Positions 52,789-62,929 of a stretch of 64,000 bases of DNA are shown in pieces. The stretch comes from Coxiella endosymbiont of Amblyomma nuttalli. Lineage in GTDB: Bacteria; Pseudomonadota; Gammaproteobacteria; Coxiellales; Coxiellaceae. The notes under the pieces were generated by a model. The model worked only from the letters and a program-made list of their open reading frames with translations. It did no database searches and was not told the DNA's origin. Both the position numbers and the translations under genes were made by a program. The stretch's first letter is position 1. Each line of letters begins with the position of its first letter. The DNA is taken from the NCBI RefSeq assembly GCF_018107685.1, contig NZ_CP064834.1:248001-312000 (forward strand), written 5' to 3'.

Positions 52789-55533
52789 TTAAATCAACTT
52801 TCCATGGCACTGTTTATATTTCCTGCCACTTCCACAAGGACATGATTTATTTCGCCCAATTTTAGGCTGAGTACGTATAACAGGTTGAGCGACTTCACTT
52901 GCAGCAGCGACAGTCGCAATTTTGTCGATGGACTGTAGTGCAGTGACTTCTCCGTGATGATATTGTAATTCTGATGTCAATGGTTCATATAATCGCTGTT
53001 GTTGTACAACCTTTTCTTCCGTCGTAATTTCTAATTTTGATAACGCCGCAACCACTTCATACTTAATCCGTTGCAACATCTGCGTGAACAATTCAAAAGA
53101 CTCTCGTTTGTATTCTTGAGCGGGATTTTTCTGAGCATAACCACGTAAATGAATGCCTTGACGTAAATGATCCATAGCAGCTAAATGTTCTTTCCAATGG
53201 TGATCCAACAATTGCAACATCACCGTTTTTTCAACTTCTCGCATTACTTTTGGATCTACTTTTGCTTCTTTTTCTTTGTAAGCCCGAGTAATTTCATCAA
53301 TAAGACGTTTATGCAGCTTTTCTTCCTGCAACGTATCATCTTCCTTAAGCCATTCCGCAATAGGTAACGATAAGCCAAAATCCTCTTGAATTTGTTGTTC
53401 CATACTAGATATATCCCACTGCTCTTCTAAACTTTGTGGTGGAATAAACAAACTAACCATATTAGAAATAGCTTCTTTGCGAATCTCTTCGATAGTCAAA
53501 GATATATCTTCAGATTCCAATAATTGAATACGTTGTTGATAAACGACCTTCCGTTGATCATTTGCAACGTTATCATATTCTAACAACTGCTTACGTATAT
53601 CAAAATTCATGCCTTCAACTCGACGTTGTGCTCTTTCGATAGCGTGAGTAATCCATTTATGTTCAATAACATCGTCTTCTTTTACACCCAATCGGCGCAT
53701 TATGCTTGACATTCGCTCAGCTGCAAAAATACGCAATAGATTATCTTCCATGGAAAGATAAAACTGTGACGACCCCGGATCACCTTGTCGACCAGAACGA
53801 CCACGAAGCTGGTTATCAATGCGCCTTGATTCATGACGCTCTGTCCCCAATACATGCAAACCACCGGCGGCAATTACTATATCATGCCTTTTTTGCCAGT
53901 TAGTCTTTCGATTCTTGACTTCCTCTTCATTAAGATCATCTAATTCAGCAAGTTCTGTTTCTAAATTACCACCTAACACGATATCAGTTCCACGACCAGC
54001 CATGTTAGTTGCAATAGTTACAGCTCCCGGACGTCCAGCTTCTGCAATAATTTTTGCTTCGTGTTCGTGGTTTTTTGCGTTCAGCACTTCGTGTTTTAAA
54101 TTAACTCGCTTTAAAAGCCTTGACATAAGCTCCGAAGCTTCAATTGATGCCATGCCAATCAAAAGTGGCTGGATTTTTTCATGTCGTTTCTTAATCTCAT
54201 TTACGATCGCATCAAACTTCATTTTAGCTGTTAAATAAACCTGATCGGGTTCGTCTTGACGAATCATAGGTTTATTGGTTGGAATCACGATGACTTCCAA
54301 TCCATAGATTTTTTGTAACTCAAACGCTTCTGTATCAGCCGTACCTGTCATACCTGATAATTTTTCATAAAGGCGAAAATAATTTTGAAAAGTGATTGTA
54401 GCTAATGTTTGATTTTCTAACTGAATCGGTACACCTTCTTTTGCCTCTATAGCTTGATGCAATCCATCCGACCAACGACGACCTGGCATCAAGCGACCCG
54501 TGTGTTCATCGACGATAATTACTTCATTATTTTTTACAATATAATGAACATCTCGATGAAAAAGTGCATGTGCGCGCAAAGACGCACACATGTAATACAT
54601 TAAAGAAATATTCGAAACATCGTATAAACTTTCCCCCTTATACATCAATCCTTGCCTAACCATTAATTTTTCAACAGTTCGATGGCCTTGCTCAGTAAGA
54701 TAAATTTGTCGATTTTTTTCGTCCAAACTATAATCACCATGATCGTCAAGCGATATTTCTTCTTCCTTTTGACCATCCTCTATCTTTTGCAACTTCAGTA
54801 ATGGGATAAGTTCATTAATTTTGAAATAGAGGTCTGAAGACTCTTCTGATTGACCAGAAATAATTAAAGGTGTCCGTGCTTCATCAATTAAGATTGAATC
54901 GACTTCGTCAATAATAGCATAATGCAATGCTCGTTGTACCCGTTGGTCCAGGCTGAACACCATGTTATCGCGTAGATAATCAAAACCAAATTCGTTATTA
55001 GTTCCATACGTAATATCTGCCGCATAAGCTACTTGTTTTTCTAAAGATTTCATCCCTGGAATATTTACACCTACCGTTAAGCCTAAAAATTCATAAATTG
55101 GTTTCATCCATTCCGCATCGCGTTTAGCTAAATAATCATTAACCGTGACAATATGAACACCTTTTCCTGTTAAGGCATTGAGATATGCTGGCATTGTTGC
55201 ACTCAGTGTTTTCCCTTCTCCAGTCCGCATTTCTGCAATTTTGCCACTGTGCAATGCAAGACCGCCGATCAATTGCACATCGAAATGATGCATTCCCACC
55301 GTACGCGCACTTGCTTCCCGGACTACAGCAAACGCTTCAGGTAATAAAGCATCGAGTTTTTCTCCTTTATGAAGTCGCCTTTTTAATTCGTCAGTTTTAC
55401 TGCGTAGTCTCTCATTGGAGAGAACCTTAATTTCAGGTTCTAGTGCATTAATTTTTGAGACAATTCTAGAATAATGCTTAAGTAATCGCTCGTTACGAGT
55501 TCTCAGTATCTTTTTAATAAAGTTGCCAAGCAT
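52789..55533 (-). CDS. secA: Preprotein translocase ATPase SecA
   Basis: SecA drives proteins through SecYEG. The protein of about 914 residues has the Walker [20 protein letters not shown], the DEAD-like [42 protein letters not shown], and the carboxyl zinc motif [15 protein letters not shown] start at the ATG at 55533 ([10 protein letters not shown]); an ATG three codons upstream is possible. No Shine-Dalgarno site is visible. It is divergent from dciA, with start codons only about 25 bases apart, so each promoter must lie in or near the other gene. Confidence 0.96.
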   Translation of the reverse strand: MLGNFIKKILRTRNERLLKHYSRIVSKINALEPEIKVLSNERLRSKTDELKRRLHKGEKLDALLPEAFAVVREASARTVGMHHFDVQLIGGLALHSGKIAEMRTGEGKTLSATMPAYLNALTGKGVHIVTVNDYLAKRDAEWMKPIYEFLGLTVGVNIPGMKSLEKQVAYAADITYGTNNEFGFDYLRDNMVFSLDQRVQRALHYAIIDEVDSILIDEARTPLIISGQSEESSDLYFKINELIPLLKLQKIEDGQKEEEISLDDHGDYSLDEKNRQIYLTEQGHRTVEKLMVRQGLMYKGESLYDVSNISLMYYMCASLRAHALFHRDVHYIVKNNEVIIVDEHTGRLMPGRRWSDGLHQAIEAKEGVPIQLENQTLATITFQNYFRLYEKLSGMTGTADTEAFELQKIYGLEVIVIPTNKPMIRQDEPDQVYLTAKMKFDAIVNEIKKRHEKIQPLLIGMASIEASELMSRLLKRVNLKHEVLNAKNHEHEAKIIAEAGRPGAVTIATNMAGRGTDIVLGGNLETELAELDDLNEEEVKNRKTNWQKRHDIVIAAGGLHVLGTERHESRRIDNQLRGRSGRQGDPGSSQFYLSMEDNLLRIFAAERMSSIMRRLGVKEDDVIEHKWITHAIERAQRRVEGMNFDIRKQLLEYDNVANDQRKVVYQQRIQLLESEDISLTIEEIRKEAISNMVSLFIPPQSLEEQWDISSMEQQIQEDFGLSLPIAEWLKEDDTLQEEKLHKRLIDEITRAYKEKEAKVDPKVMREVEKTVMLQLLDHHWKEHLAAMDHLRQGIHLRGYAQKNPAQEYKRESFELFTQMLQRIKYEVVAALSKLEITTEEKVVQQQRLYEPLTSELQYHHGEVTALQSIDKIATVAAASEVAQPVIRTQPKIGRNKSCPCGSGRKYKQCHGKLI

Positions 55534-55558
55534 AAGTGGCATTGTATATCATTTATCA

Positions 55559-55894
55559 ATGAATAGACATTTCCCTCAAAAAATGAAATCAATACAAGCC
55601 AACGATCCTAAATCTATCACTTATTATTTTCAAACTGATCCTCTTAGATTCATTGTCCAAAGAGCAAATCAAATTACCGCGCTAGAAAAGATGCTTGTAA
55701 ATTTCCTACCATCAGAAGTTATACCTTATTGTCAAGTGATGAATATATCTCACCAAACACTTACTCTTCAATTGGACAACGCTGTTTGGGCCACACGAGT
55801 CCGCTATTTAGTTCCTAATTTAATTGAAGCATTTTCTCAACAAAAAATGCCTATCGCTTCAATTCAATGTCGGGTTAAGCCTTGGTGGCTCTAG
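55559..55894 (+). CDS. dciA: DciA-like protein (DUF721), helicase-loader family
   Basis: DciA is the ancestral bacterial loader of the replicative helicase DnaB. The protein has about 111 residues. The conserved part starts near NQITALEKMLVNFLP and includes LTLQLDNAVWATRVRYLVPNLIEA, matching the small KH-like DUF721 domain. The start at ATG 55559 (MNRHFPQK) or 55583 (MKSIQAND) is uncertain. Its place between lpxC and secA, opposite to both, is the arrangement I recall in other gammaproteobacteria. The product is short and poorly conserved, so confidence is moderate. Confidence 0.72.
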   Translation: MNRHFPQKMKSIQANDPKSITYYFQTDPLRFIVQRANQITALEKMLVNFLPSEVIPYCQVMNISHQTLTLQLDNAVWATRVRYLVPNLIEAFSQQKMPIASIQCRVKPWWL

Positions 55895-56008
55895 TGTAAT
55901 TTAGATTCCTGCATTATCATAGCCTGAAAACCTGAAATCCCACCATATGGTGTTCGAAGGATGATTAAGGATGATTGATGACTATAATTATGATTATAAT
56001 TAAATTAA

Positions 56009-56920
56009 TTAAATCGCCATAATCACAGGCGCAAAAGAAAAAGGTAATTCCGAAGAATCTTTAAAGGTTACAATTTCCCATGCATTTTTTTCTGCCAATA
56101 ACTGTTTTAACAATTTGCTATTTAAGGTATGTCCCGATTTCACCCCGTCAAATGAGCCAATTAAACTGTATCCTAATAAATAAAGATCTCCAATGACATC
56201 AAGAATTTTATGTTTGACAAATTCATCTGTGTAACGTAAACCGTCCTGATTTAAAATTTTATACTTATCTAGTACAATGGCATTGTCCAAGCTAGCTCCT
56301 AAAGCTAAATTGTTTTTGCGAATAAATTCATAATCCGATAGAAAACCAAATGTTCGTGCGCGCGAAACTTCTTTCATGTAGGAAATACTTGAAAAATCAA
56401 GTGTCGCATTTTGATTATGTTCGTTAAATAATGGATGATCGAACTCAATGTTAAAACTAACCTTAAATCCGTCATAAGGCTCAATCATTACGCTTTTATC
56501 ATTTTCTTCTATCTTAATTTTTCGTTTAATACGAATAAATTCTTTCGGTACGTTTTGTTCTTCAATGCCTGCAGACTGAATTAAGAATATGAAAGGACCT
56601 GCACTGCCATCCATAATCGGCAACTCAGGTGAAGTGATGTCTACATAAAGATTATCAATACCAGAACCACCTAGAGCCGATAACAAATGTTCTACAGTTG
56701 CGATACGAACATCATCTTTTGCTAAGCAAGTCGATAAACTGGTATCTCCAATGTAGTTAACACGAGCAGGAACTTCGACGACAGGATCTAAATCCGTTCG
56801 ACAAAAAATAATCCCCGTGTTAGGTGGGGCAGGGCGTAACGTCAAATAAACCTTCTCTCCGGTATGAACACCAATACCTGTGGCTCTAACCACATTTTTC
56901 AAAGTTCTCTGCCTAATCAT
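56009..56920 (-). CDS. lpxC: UDP-3-O-acyl-N-acetylglucosamine deacetylase
   Basis: LpxC performs the committed step of lipid A synthesis, so the organism has an outer membrane with lipid A. The 303-residue zinc enzyme has H78 in [10 protein letters not shown] and the HKILDVIGD block with the second zinc histidine and aspartate; [12 protein letters not shown] and [10 protein letters not shown] are also typical. It follows ftsZ on the minus strand after 79 bases, in the normal ftsA-ftsZ-lpxC order. Confidence 0.96.
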   Translation of the reverse strand: MIRQRTLKNVVRATGIGVHTGEKVYLTLRPAPPNTGIIFCRTDLDPVVEVPARVNYIGDTSLSTCLAKDDVRIATVEHLLSALGGSGIDNLYVDITSPELPIMDGSAGPFIFLIQSAGIEEQNVPKEFIRIKRKIKIEENDKSVMIEPYDGFKVSFNIEFDHPLFNEHNQNATLDFSSISYMKEVSRARTFGFLSDYEFIRKNNLALGASLDNAIVLDKYKILNQDGLRYTDEFVKHKILDVIGDLYLLGYSLIGSFDGVKSGHTLNSKLLKQLLAEKNAWEIVTFKDSSELPFSFAPVIMAI

Positions 56921-56999
56921 TAAACAAATCCATTACCGAAAAACGAGGCGCATTTCAGCACATCCTTTTTATAATAATTAATCATTTTTTGAAATGATC

Positions 57000-58160
57000 T
57001 CAATCGTCCTGACGACGTAGAAAAGCCGGAATATCAAGATATTCAAAATCCTTATCACCACGTTGTTTTTCCAAATCTACATTTGGTCTAGCAGACTCCT
57101 GATTTCGCATGTAAGTAGGTCGATCAAATCGATAGTAGTCCACTATTCCATCATTTTTTGTGCTCTTTATAGGTTTTATCATAACGGTAGCATCTGCACT
57201 ACTATGAGTTATAAGGCCAGTGACGACCACTGTTACGCGTAATTCATCACTCATTTCGGGATCGATTACTGTCCCCACTACCACAGTAGCATTCTCTGAA
57301 GAAAACGCTTTCACTGCCTCTCCTACTTTCTCGAACTCACCGATAGAGAGATCTATGCCTGCAGTAATGTTAACTAATACACCTCGAGCGCCTGTGAAAT
57401 CCACATCTTCTAGTAGAGGACTCGCGATTGCTGCTTCCGCTGCTTCCCGAGCTCGGTTCTCACCACTGCTTATACCCGTTCCCATCATGGCCATGCCCAT
57501 TTCCGACATGACGGTTCGTACGTCAGCAAAATCAACATTAATTAATCCAGGGCGAGTAATTAAGTCCGCAATCCCTTGAACTGCACCTAACAATACATTA
57601 TTAGCTGCCTTAAAAGCATTCAATAATGTAATGTTTTTACCAAGCACACTCAACAATTTATTATTAGGAATAGTAATCAGCGAATCAACATAACTTGTTA
57701 ACGCTTTAATACCTCCTTCAGCAACTTCCATTCGCTTTTTACCTTCAAAGATGAAGGGCTTAGTCACTATCGCTACGGTTAAAATATCCATTTCTTTCGC
57801 TACTTCAGCAAAAATAGGAGCGGCTCCTGTACCAGTACCACCACCCATGCCTGCAGTTAAAAACACCATATCTGTCCCTTCAAGGACTTCACAAATACGA
57901 TCTCGACCCTCTTCAGCCGCTTGACGACCGATATGAGGATCTGCACCTGCTCCTAATCCTTTGGTGATTTCATCTCCGAGCTGTAAGATAGTTCGCGCGC
58001 TTGAACGACTTAAAGCTTGTGCATCTGTGTTAGCACAAATAAATTCGACACCATCAATACTTTCAGTCATCATGTGTTCAATCGCATTACCCCCACCGCC
58101 ACCGATACCAATCACCTTTATTTTAGCGTTTTGAGATGACATTTCACCAAGCTCAAACAT
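57000..58160 (-). CDS. ftsZ: Cell division GTPase FtsZ
   Basis: FtsZ polymerises into the division ring. The 386-residue protein has IGIGGGGGNAIEHM, the tubulin signature GGGTGTG in LTAGMGGGTGTGAAP, and the conserved carboxyl peptide DIPAFLRRQ that binds FtsA and other partners. I start at ATG 58160 (MFELGEMSS) because GGGGGA lies just upstream; a longer version would need a TTG inside that site. The gap from ftsA is 16 bases. Confidence 0.97.
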   Translation of the reverse strand: MFELGEMSSQNAKIKVIGIGGGGGNAIEHMMTESIDGVEFICANTDAQALSRSSARTILQLGDEITKGLGAGADPHIGRQAAEEGRDRICEVLEGTDMVFLTAGMGGGTGTGAAPIFAEVAKEMDILTVAIVTKPFIFEGKKRMEVAEGGIKALTSYVDSLITIPNNKLLSVLGKNITLLNAFKAANNVLLGAVQGIADLITRPGLINVDFADVRTVMSEMGMAMMGTGISSGENRAREAAEAAIASPLLEDVDFTGARGVLVNITAGIDLSIGEFEKVGEAVKAFSSENATVVVGTVIDPEMSDELRVTVVVTGLITHSSADATVMIKPIKSTKNDGIVDYYRFDRPTYMRNQESARPNVDLEKQRGDKDFEYLDIPAFLRRQDD

Positions 58161-58176
58161 TATAATTTCCCCCAAC

Positions 58177-59415
58177 TTAAAAAGTTCCTTGAAACCAGCT
58201 TTTCATCCTCTGCCACAAACTCATTCCATATTCTAAATCAAACACAGGTCGACCACGATTATTGCTTTGGTTCTGGTGCCAATGAATCAACAATCCTACC
58301 GCTGTTGCGTAAATTGGATTCTCACGGACATCTACTAAACCATTCACATATTGCGGTAACCCCAATCGTACAGGCATTTGAAAGATGTGTTCGGCTAATT
58401 CGATACAACCTGGAACACGCGAAGCTCCACCTGTTAATACAACTCCCGCCGTAATTAAATCTTTAAAACCACTATGATGCAATTCTGATAATACAAGTTC
58501 AAATAATTCTTCGTAACGTTCTGCAACTACTTGTGCCAGCCCCCTTTTTTGTATCTGCTTTGGAGGACGTTTGGCAATACTCGGCACTTGGATGGTTTCT
58601 TCCGCGCTGATTTTTTGCGGCAAAGCAGACGCGTACTTAATCTTGATTTGTTCCGCGTACTGAGTAGGGGTTCGAAGTGCTACTGCAACATCATTAGTTA
58701 CATGATCGCCTGCAATAGGAATAACGTACGTATGACGAATCGCTCCTTCTGTGAAAATAGCGATATCAGTGGTGCCACCACCAATATCCACCATACATAC
58801 ACCCAACTCTTTTTCATCATCTGTTAAAACGGAATGACTAGAAGCAAGCTGCTCTAAAACAACGTCACCAACTTGTAATCCACAGCAACGCACACATTTA
58901 GTTATATTTTGTGCAGCGCTGACAGCCCCCGTAATGATATGTACTTTGGCTTCTAATCGCACACCAGACATACCAACAGGCTCACGAACACCTTCCTGAT
59001 TATCGATAATGAATTCTTGTGGCAAAACATGAAGTATTTTTTGATCAGCGGGAATAGCCACGGCTTTTGCTGCATCAATAACTCGATCCACATCGGACTG
59101 ATTTACTTCGCAATTTCGAATTGCGACAATACCATGAGAATTTAGACTTCGAATATGACCACCTGCAATACCCGTATAGGCGGAACGGATATCACACCCA
59201 GCCATCAACTCTGCCTCTTCAATCGCATGCTGAATTGACCGCACAGTTGACTCAATGTTGATTACAACACCCCGTTTTAACCCGCGCGACGGATGTGTGC
59301 CAAACCCAATAACCTCGATTTGGTTATCTTGACTGACTGCACCAACCAACGCTGCAATTTTGCTAGTACCAATATCTAATGCAACGATAAGATTTTTATC
59401 TGGATTTTTTGGCAT
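58177..59415 (-). CDS. ftsA: Cell division protein FtsA
   Basis: FtsA is an actin-like ATPase that ties FtsZ filaments to the membrane. The protein of about 412 residues has IVALDIGTSKIAALVG at the start, MVDIGGGTTDIAIF (phosphate loop), VVLTGGASRVPG, and an amphipathic carboxyl end SLWQRMKSWFQGTF for membrane binding. I start at ATG 59415 (MPKNPDKN); a TTG at 59424 lies nearer to AGGGAG and is an alternative. It is the first gene of the inverted ftsA-ftsZ-lpxC block and is no longer next to ftsQ. Confidence 0.95.
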   Translation of the reverse strand: MPKNPDKNLIVALDIGTSKIAALVGAVSQDNQIEVIGFGTHPSRGLKRGVVINIESTVRSIQHAIEEAELMAGCDIRSAYTGIAGGHIRSLNSHGIVAIRNCEVNQSDVDRVIDAAKAVAIPADQKILHVLPQEFIIDNQEGVREPVGMSGVRLEAKVHIITGAVSAAQNITKCVRCCGLQVGDVVLEQLASSHSVLTDDEKELGVCMVDIGGGTTDIAIFTEGAIRHTYVIPIAGDHVTNDVAVALRTPTQYAEQIKIKYASALPQKISAEETIQVPSIAKRPPKQIQKRGLAQVVAERYEELFELVLSELHHSGFKDLITAGVVLTGGASRVPGCIELAEHIFQMPVRLGLPQYVNGLVDVRENPIYATAVGLLIHWHQNQSNNRGRPVFDLEYGMSLWQRMKSWFQGTF

Positions 59416-59424
59416 GGTCGCCAA

Positions 59425-61791
59425 AGTCTCCCTGTGCGCAACACTGTATTGACAGTTAAATCATCAGTATAAGAGTATAAGCGATTAGTCATGAAATCAC
59501 CACAATCTTTTTTTCATTTCTTAGTTATGAAAAACTGGTAGAAATATTGTGTTTACAAAAACACCATAACATACCATTTGTGCCAGGTACACCCTGAGAA
59601 GATGTATAAAACAAATAAAAAGATCTAGAAAAAGTCGAAATCATAAAGTGGTTCAAAGATTATGTCAAGCAATAATAGTCTTCATAAGATTGACCAAAGT
59701 AACACGAAGCGACATGCTTAATGTCGTAGACGAACATTAATCATAACGTATCTATGAAAGTAATTAAGTAATAACCGATGATGACACAAAATGAGTACTC
59801 TACAATTCAACCAATTCAATTCAGTTATATAATTAAAGAACAAATATTTTCTGAGTACGGTTAAGACAGAGTCTGTACAAAACTAAGTAATTAACTTATG
59901 GGATATTTGTGATAAATTTTTAAAGGATTTGTACAAGATTGGCGATATGAATGAGGCAAGAATAAATCGAAAGTGATTTCGATTCGATAAATAAATTGGT
60001 AGATTAATGGATTGATAGATTGAGATAATGCTTTGATATTCGTACTGAATGAATATATTATAATTTGATTAGTATTTCACTTAAAAAGTCATCTGTATTT
60101 TACCAAAATCGGTGAGCTATAAAGCTTGTTGAGAGCGTAAATCACTTTTTCGCATGATGGCATGGAGTGTTTGTCACTTATTGTATGATTGCCATTTATT
60201 GTATGATATTTATAATGTTCGATTTTTTTCGAAATCTCAAAGATAAAAGGAAGTATTAATAAAAGTGAGTATCTAGAAGAATGAGATAATTTTAGTGATG
60301 TCTTTTTTAAAAAAAATAAAAATTGTTAATAGAAATACTCGTGGGAGAAACTTAAAAAACATGATTTTAAATATAGTCGGTACTAATAATCAATTTGCTG
60401 AAGAATAGTATTGTGCTTTGAGGTATTGTGTTTTGAATTTAAAAAAAGTAATTAAAATTAAGGAATCATAAACTACAAGTGGTCTAAAATCATAGAGGTA
60501 GTGATTGAAAAACCATTTATATTAATATGCGACACGCTAATACACTAATGATCGTATTTTTCTTGTAAAAATTAAATAAATTTATCTAATAAATTCCATT
60601 TGTTCGCTAATACACATTTTTTCACAAAAACTATTTTATAATGAATAAGTAAAAATACTGTGAATCATTTTCGAATAATGTCACAAAATATTAGAAAGGT
60701 TTTTGATATTCTCTATTCTCAATTTAGCGTAAAATTTAAGATATTAGCTAAAATATTAACTATCAGTAAAGTAATTAACTAACCAGTAAGGATATCTACG
60801 TTAATTAACATGCTTAATTGACATGGAAAATTAAGAATATCGTTTTATTCCATAATGTCCAGGAATCTAAATATTCTTTATTTGAGTACTTCGGTAGATT
60901 GCACTAAGACTCGTCATATTTGCTTTCACTTTGTGATCCTGATGATTAGGTTGTTGTATAACTGTTGTATTGTTCGCTCTGTGAGGGTGTTAACATGACG
61001 TTCTCAGTACAAAATTGCCAATTGCAACTATTCATGATAAGTATAAAATGTGGAATGAAACATATTTTATTTATAATTAAGAGCAAAGATAATAAAAAAG
61101 AAATTATATAACCATGAGTAACCGTATGATATTAAACGGTGACATCCATATTGATATTAGGAATGTTACTTGCTTAAATAAATTTTATTGAATACATTGT
61201 ACTATTCTATATTTCCTGCTCAGTATGATATGATACGGAAAATCGATAAAAAATTTATTTTGAAGAGCTAATTTTAGTAGTTAGTTTAGAATTGATACTC
61301 ATGCTTTTGTTTGCCGCTACTTTGTCTAAATGAGTTAGTGCTTTGACAGACGATAGAATGTCGTGATTGTGACTAGATGGACCATAATAATATACTCTGA
61401 ATGAAGAAAGTTTTTATGTATTGTTTTTCTTATCTAAAGTGATTCAAATATGGCAATAATTAAACTTTTTTTTTCAAAGAAAGTGACTCTAGAATTCAGT
61501 TATATTCATAGACAATTAATAGTAATAAACCACCACAATCCAATTTCTCCAGCAGATAAATTTGGCAAGTTTCTCCTTTGTCATTAGGACAATTTACTCA
61601 CTAACTGTGAAAGAAAAAAAGAGAGCTTTTAATGCTCAGCAAACTCAGCAAACTTAACCTTAATACCTGTTTACGTAACCATATGCAGGGCAATGTTAAC
61701 CACGTTGATCTGAATACAAGAAAATGAAGGAAAGACAGATATATATAAAAATGATGAAGTGGGAGAGTAGGAAGGGAAGTGGTAAAATTTT
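59425..61791. other. 2.4-kb gene-free stretch upstream of ftsA
   Basis: Very AT-rich with no credible gene on either strand. A promoter for ftsA must lie near its left end, but no good match stands out. A roughly 17-base duplication around TTATTGTATGAT (60178-60210) is visible. This may be the other side of the rearrangement that inverted ftsA-secA. Confidence 0.5.
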
Positions 61792-61864
<73 letters not shown>

Positions 61865-62131
61865 TTGTAAAATCAAAAGGATTTTTCCCCCAATTGTATC
61901 AGTTTATTCGTACACTGCTCTAAATTACAAAAATTACAATACTTGAGTGCATAAAATTCATAAAAAATAATTTTTTTTAACTTCGAACACTAAAATATGC
62001 ACTACTCACAGAAGCAGTTGAAAGCAAGATATTTTGTTATAATAATTTTCTTATAAAATTACATTGTGGATATTGTTATAATTATTTCATTAGATGTGTT
62101 ATGGAAAAGCGGTTTTTTGTACTAAAACATT

Positions 62132-62169
62132 AAGTCAGAGAAATAATTATAAGTCAGAGAAATAATTAT
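62132..62169. repeat. Perfect 19-bp tandem duplication
   Basis: AAGTCAGAGAAATAATTAT occurs twice without a gap, in non-coding DNA. Confidence 0.9.
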
Positions 62170-62300
62170 TGTTTCAATTTTTAATTGAATCAAAAATGCG
62201 ACTTATAGTAGCATGGTCTGTTTTCTACCTAAAATAAAAAATGTGTCATTTTTCGTAAAATAAAATATATTGCCACCCACATAGTTTCGGTTGAATTAAA

Positions 62301-62344
62301 TTATCACTATTGTAATTATAGATGAAAAATTACAATAGTGATAA
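62301..62344. repeat. Perfect 17-bp palindrome with 10-base loop
   Basis: TTATCACTATTGTAATT (62301-62317) is followed by ATAGATGAAA and its exact reverse complement (62328-62344). No U-run follows on either strand, so it is not a usual terminator. It is about 590 bases from the nearest gene end. Confidence 0.85.
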
Positions 62345-62929
62345 AACAATTTCTAATTAGAATACGAAGTAAGTAAACATACTAGAGTTTTTATAAGAGA
62401 TTGCACTTTATTAACGCGTCAGTCTTTTGCAGACCACGTTTGCTATGTTGCTCAACTAATTCCAAAAATCTAAAGATATTTTAGCTTTTATAACTAGTCT
62501 AACTTGATTGTATATTTTATTTTGGAAGAGTCTTGTAGAAATTAATCTGATTAAATAGCTTTTAATAGATCTGATTTTAATATAAAAATCATATCAAATC
62601 AACACGTTTCTAATTTTATTTATCTTGCTTTAGTTGTATTTATAAGGTATACAGACTCAAAATTCATATTGTAGATTATCTTCGTACTTTTCCAAAATTA
62701 TGATCACCGAGATCCATGGATTCAGTTGATTTTTGCGAGTAGTGATTGCAGTTTTTGGTTTAGTGAGTGTCCTTATTTTTAAAATTGCGAATACATTAAA
62801 GGAGATCAACCAAGGGTTTTCGTCCAATCGCTTTATAATGAGATTATCTAATTATCTACAGTTACAGTCTTTAGATTTTTAACATTACTACATATAGTCT
62901 AACTAATATCAATAGATGGGTAATTAACA

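Larger units (their letters stand above)
61865..62929. other. 1.06-kb gene-free stretch tRNA-Thr to M23 peptidase
   Basis: AT-rich spacer with no gene. It has a perfect 19-bp tandem duplication (62132-62150, 62151-62169) and a perfect 17-bp hairpin (62301-62344), both listed separately. Confidence 0.55.

Noticed and set aside
52789-55542. Several plus-strand open frames inside secA
   Set aside because: They follow the codon pattern of secA on the opposite strand and have no ribosome sites or known domains.
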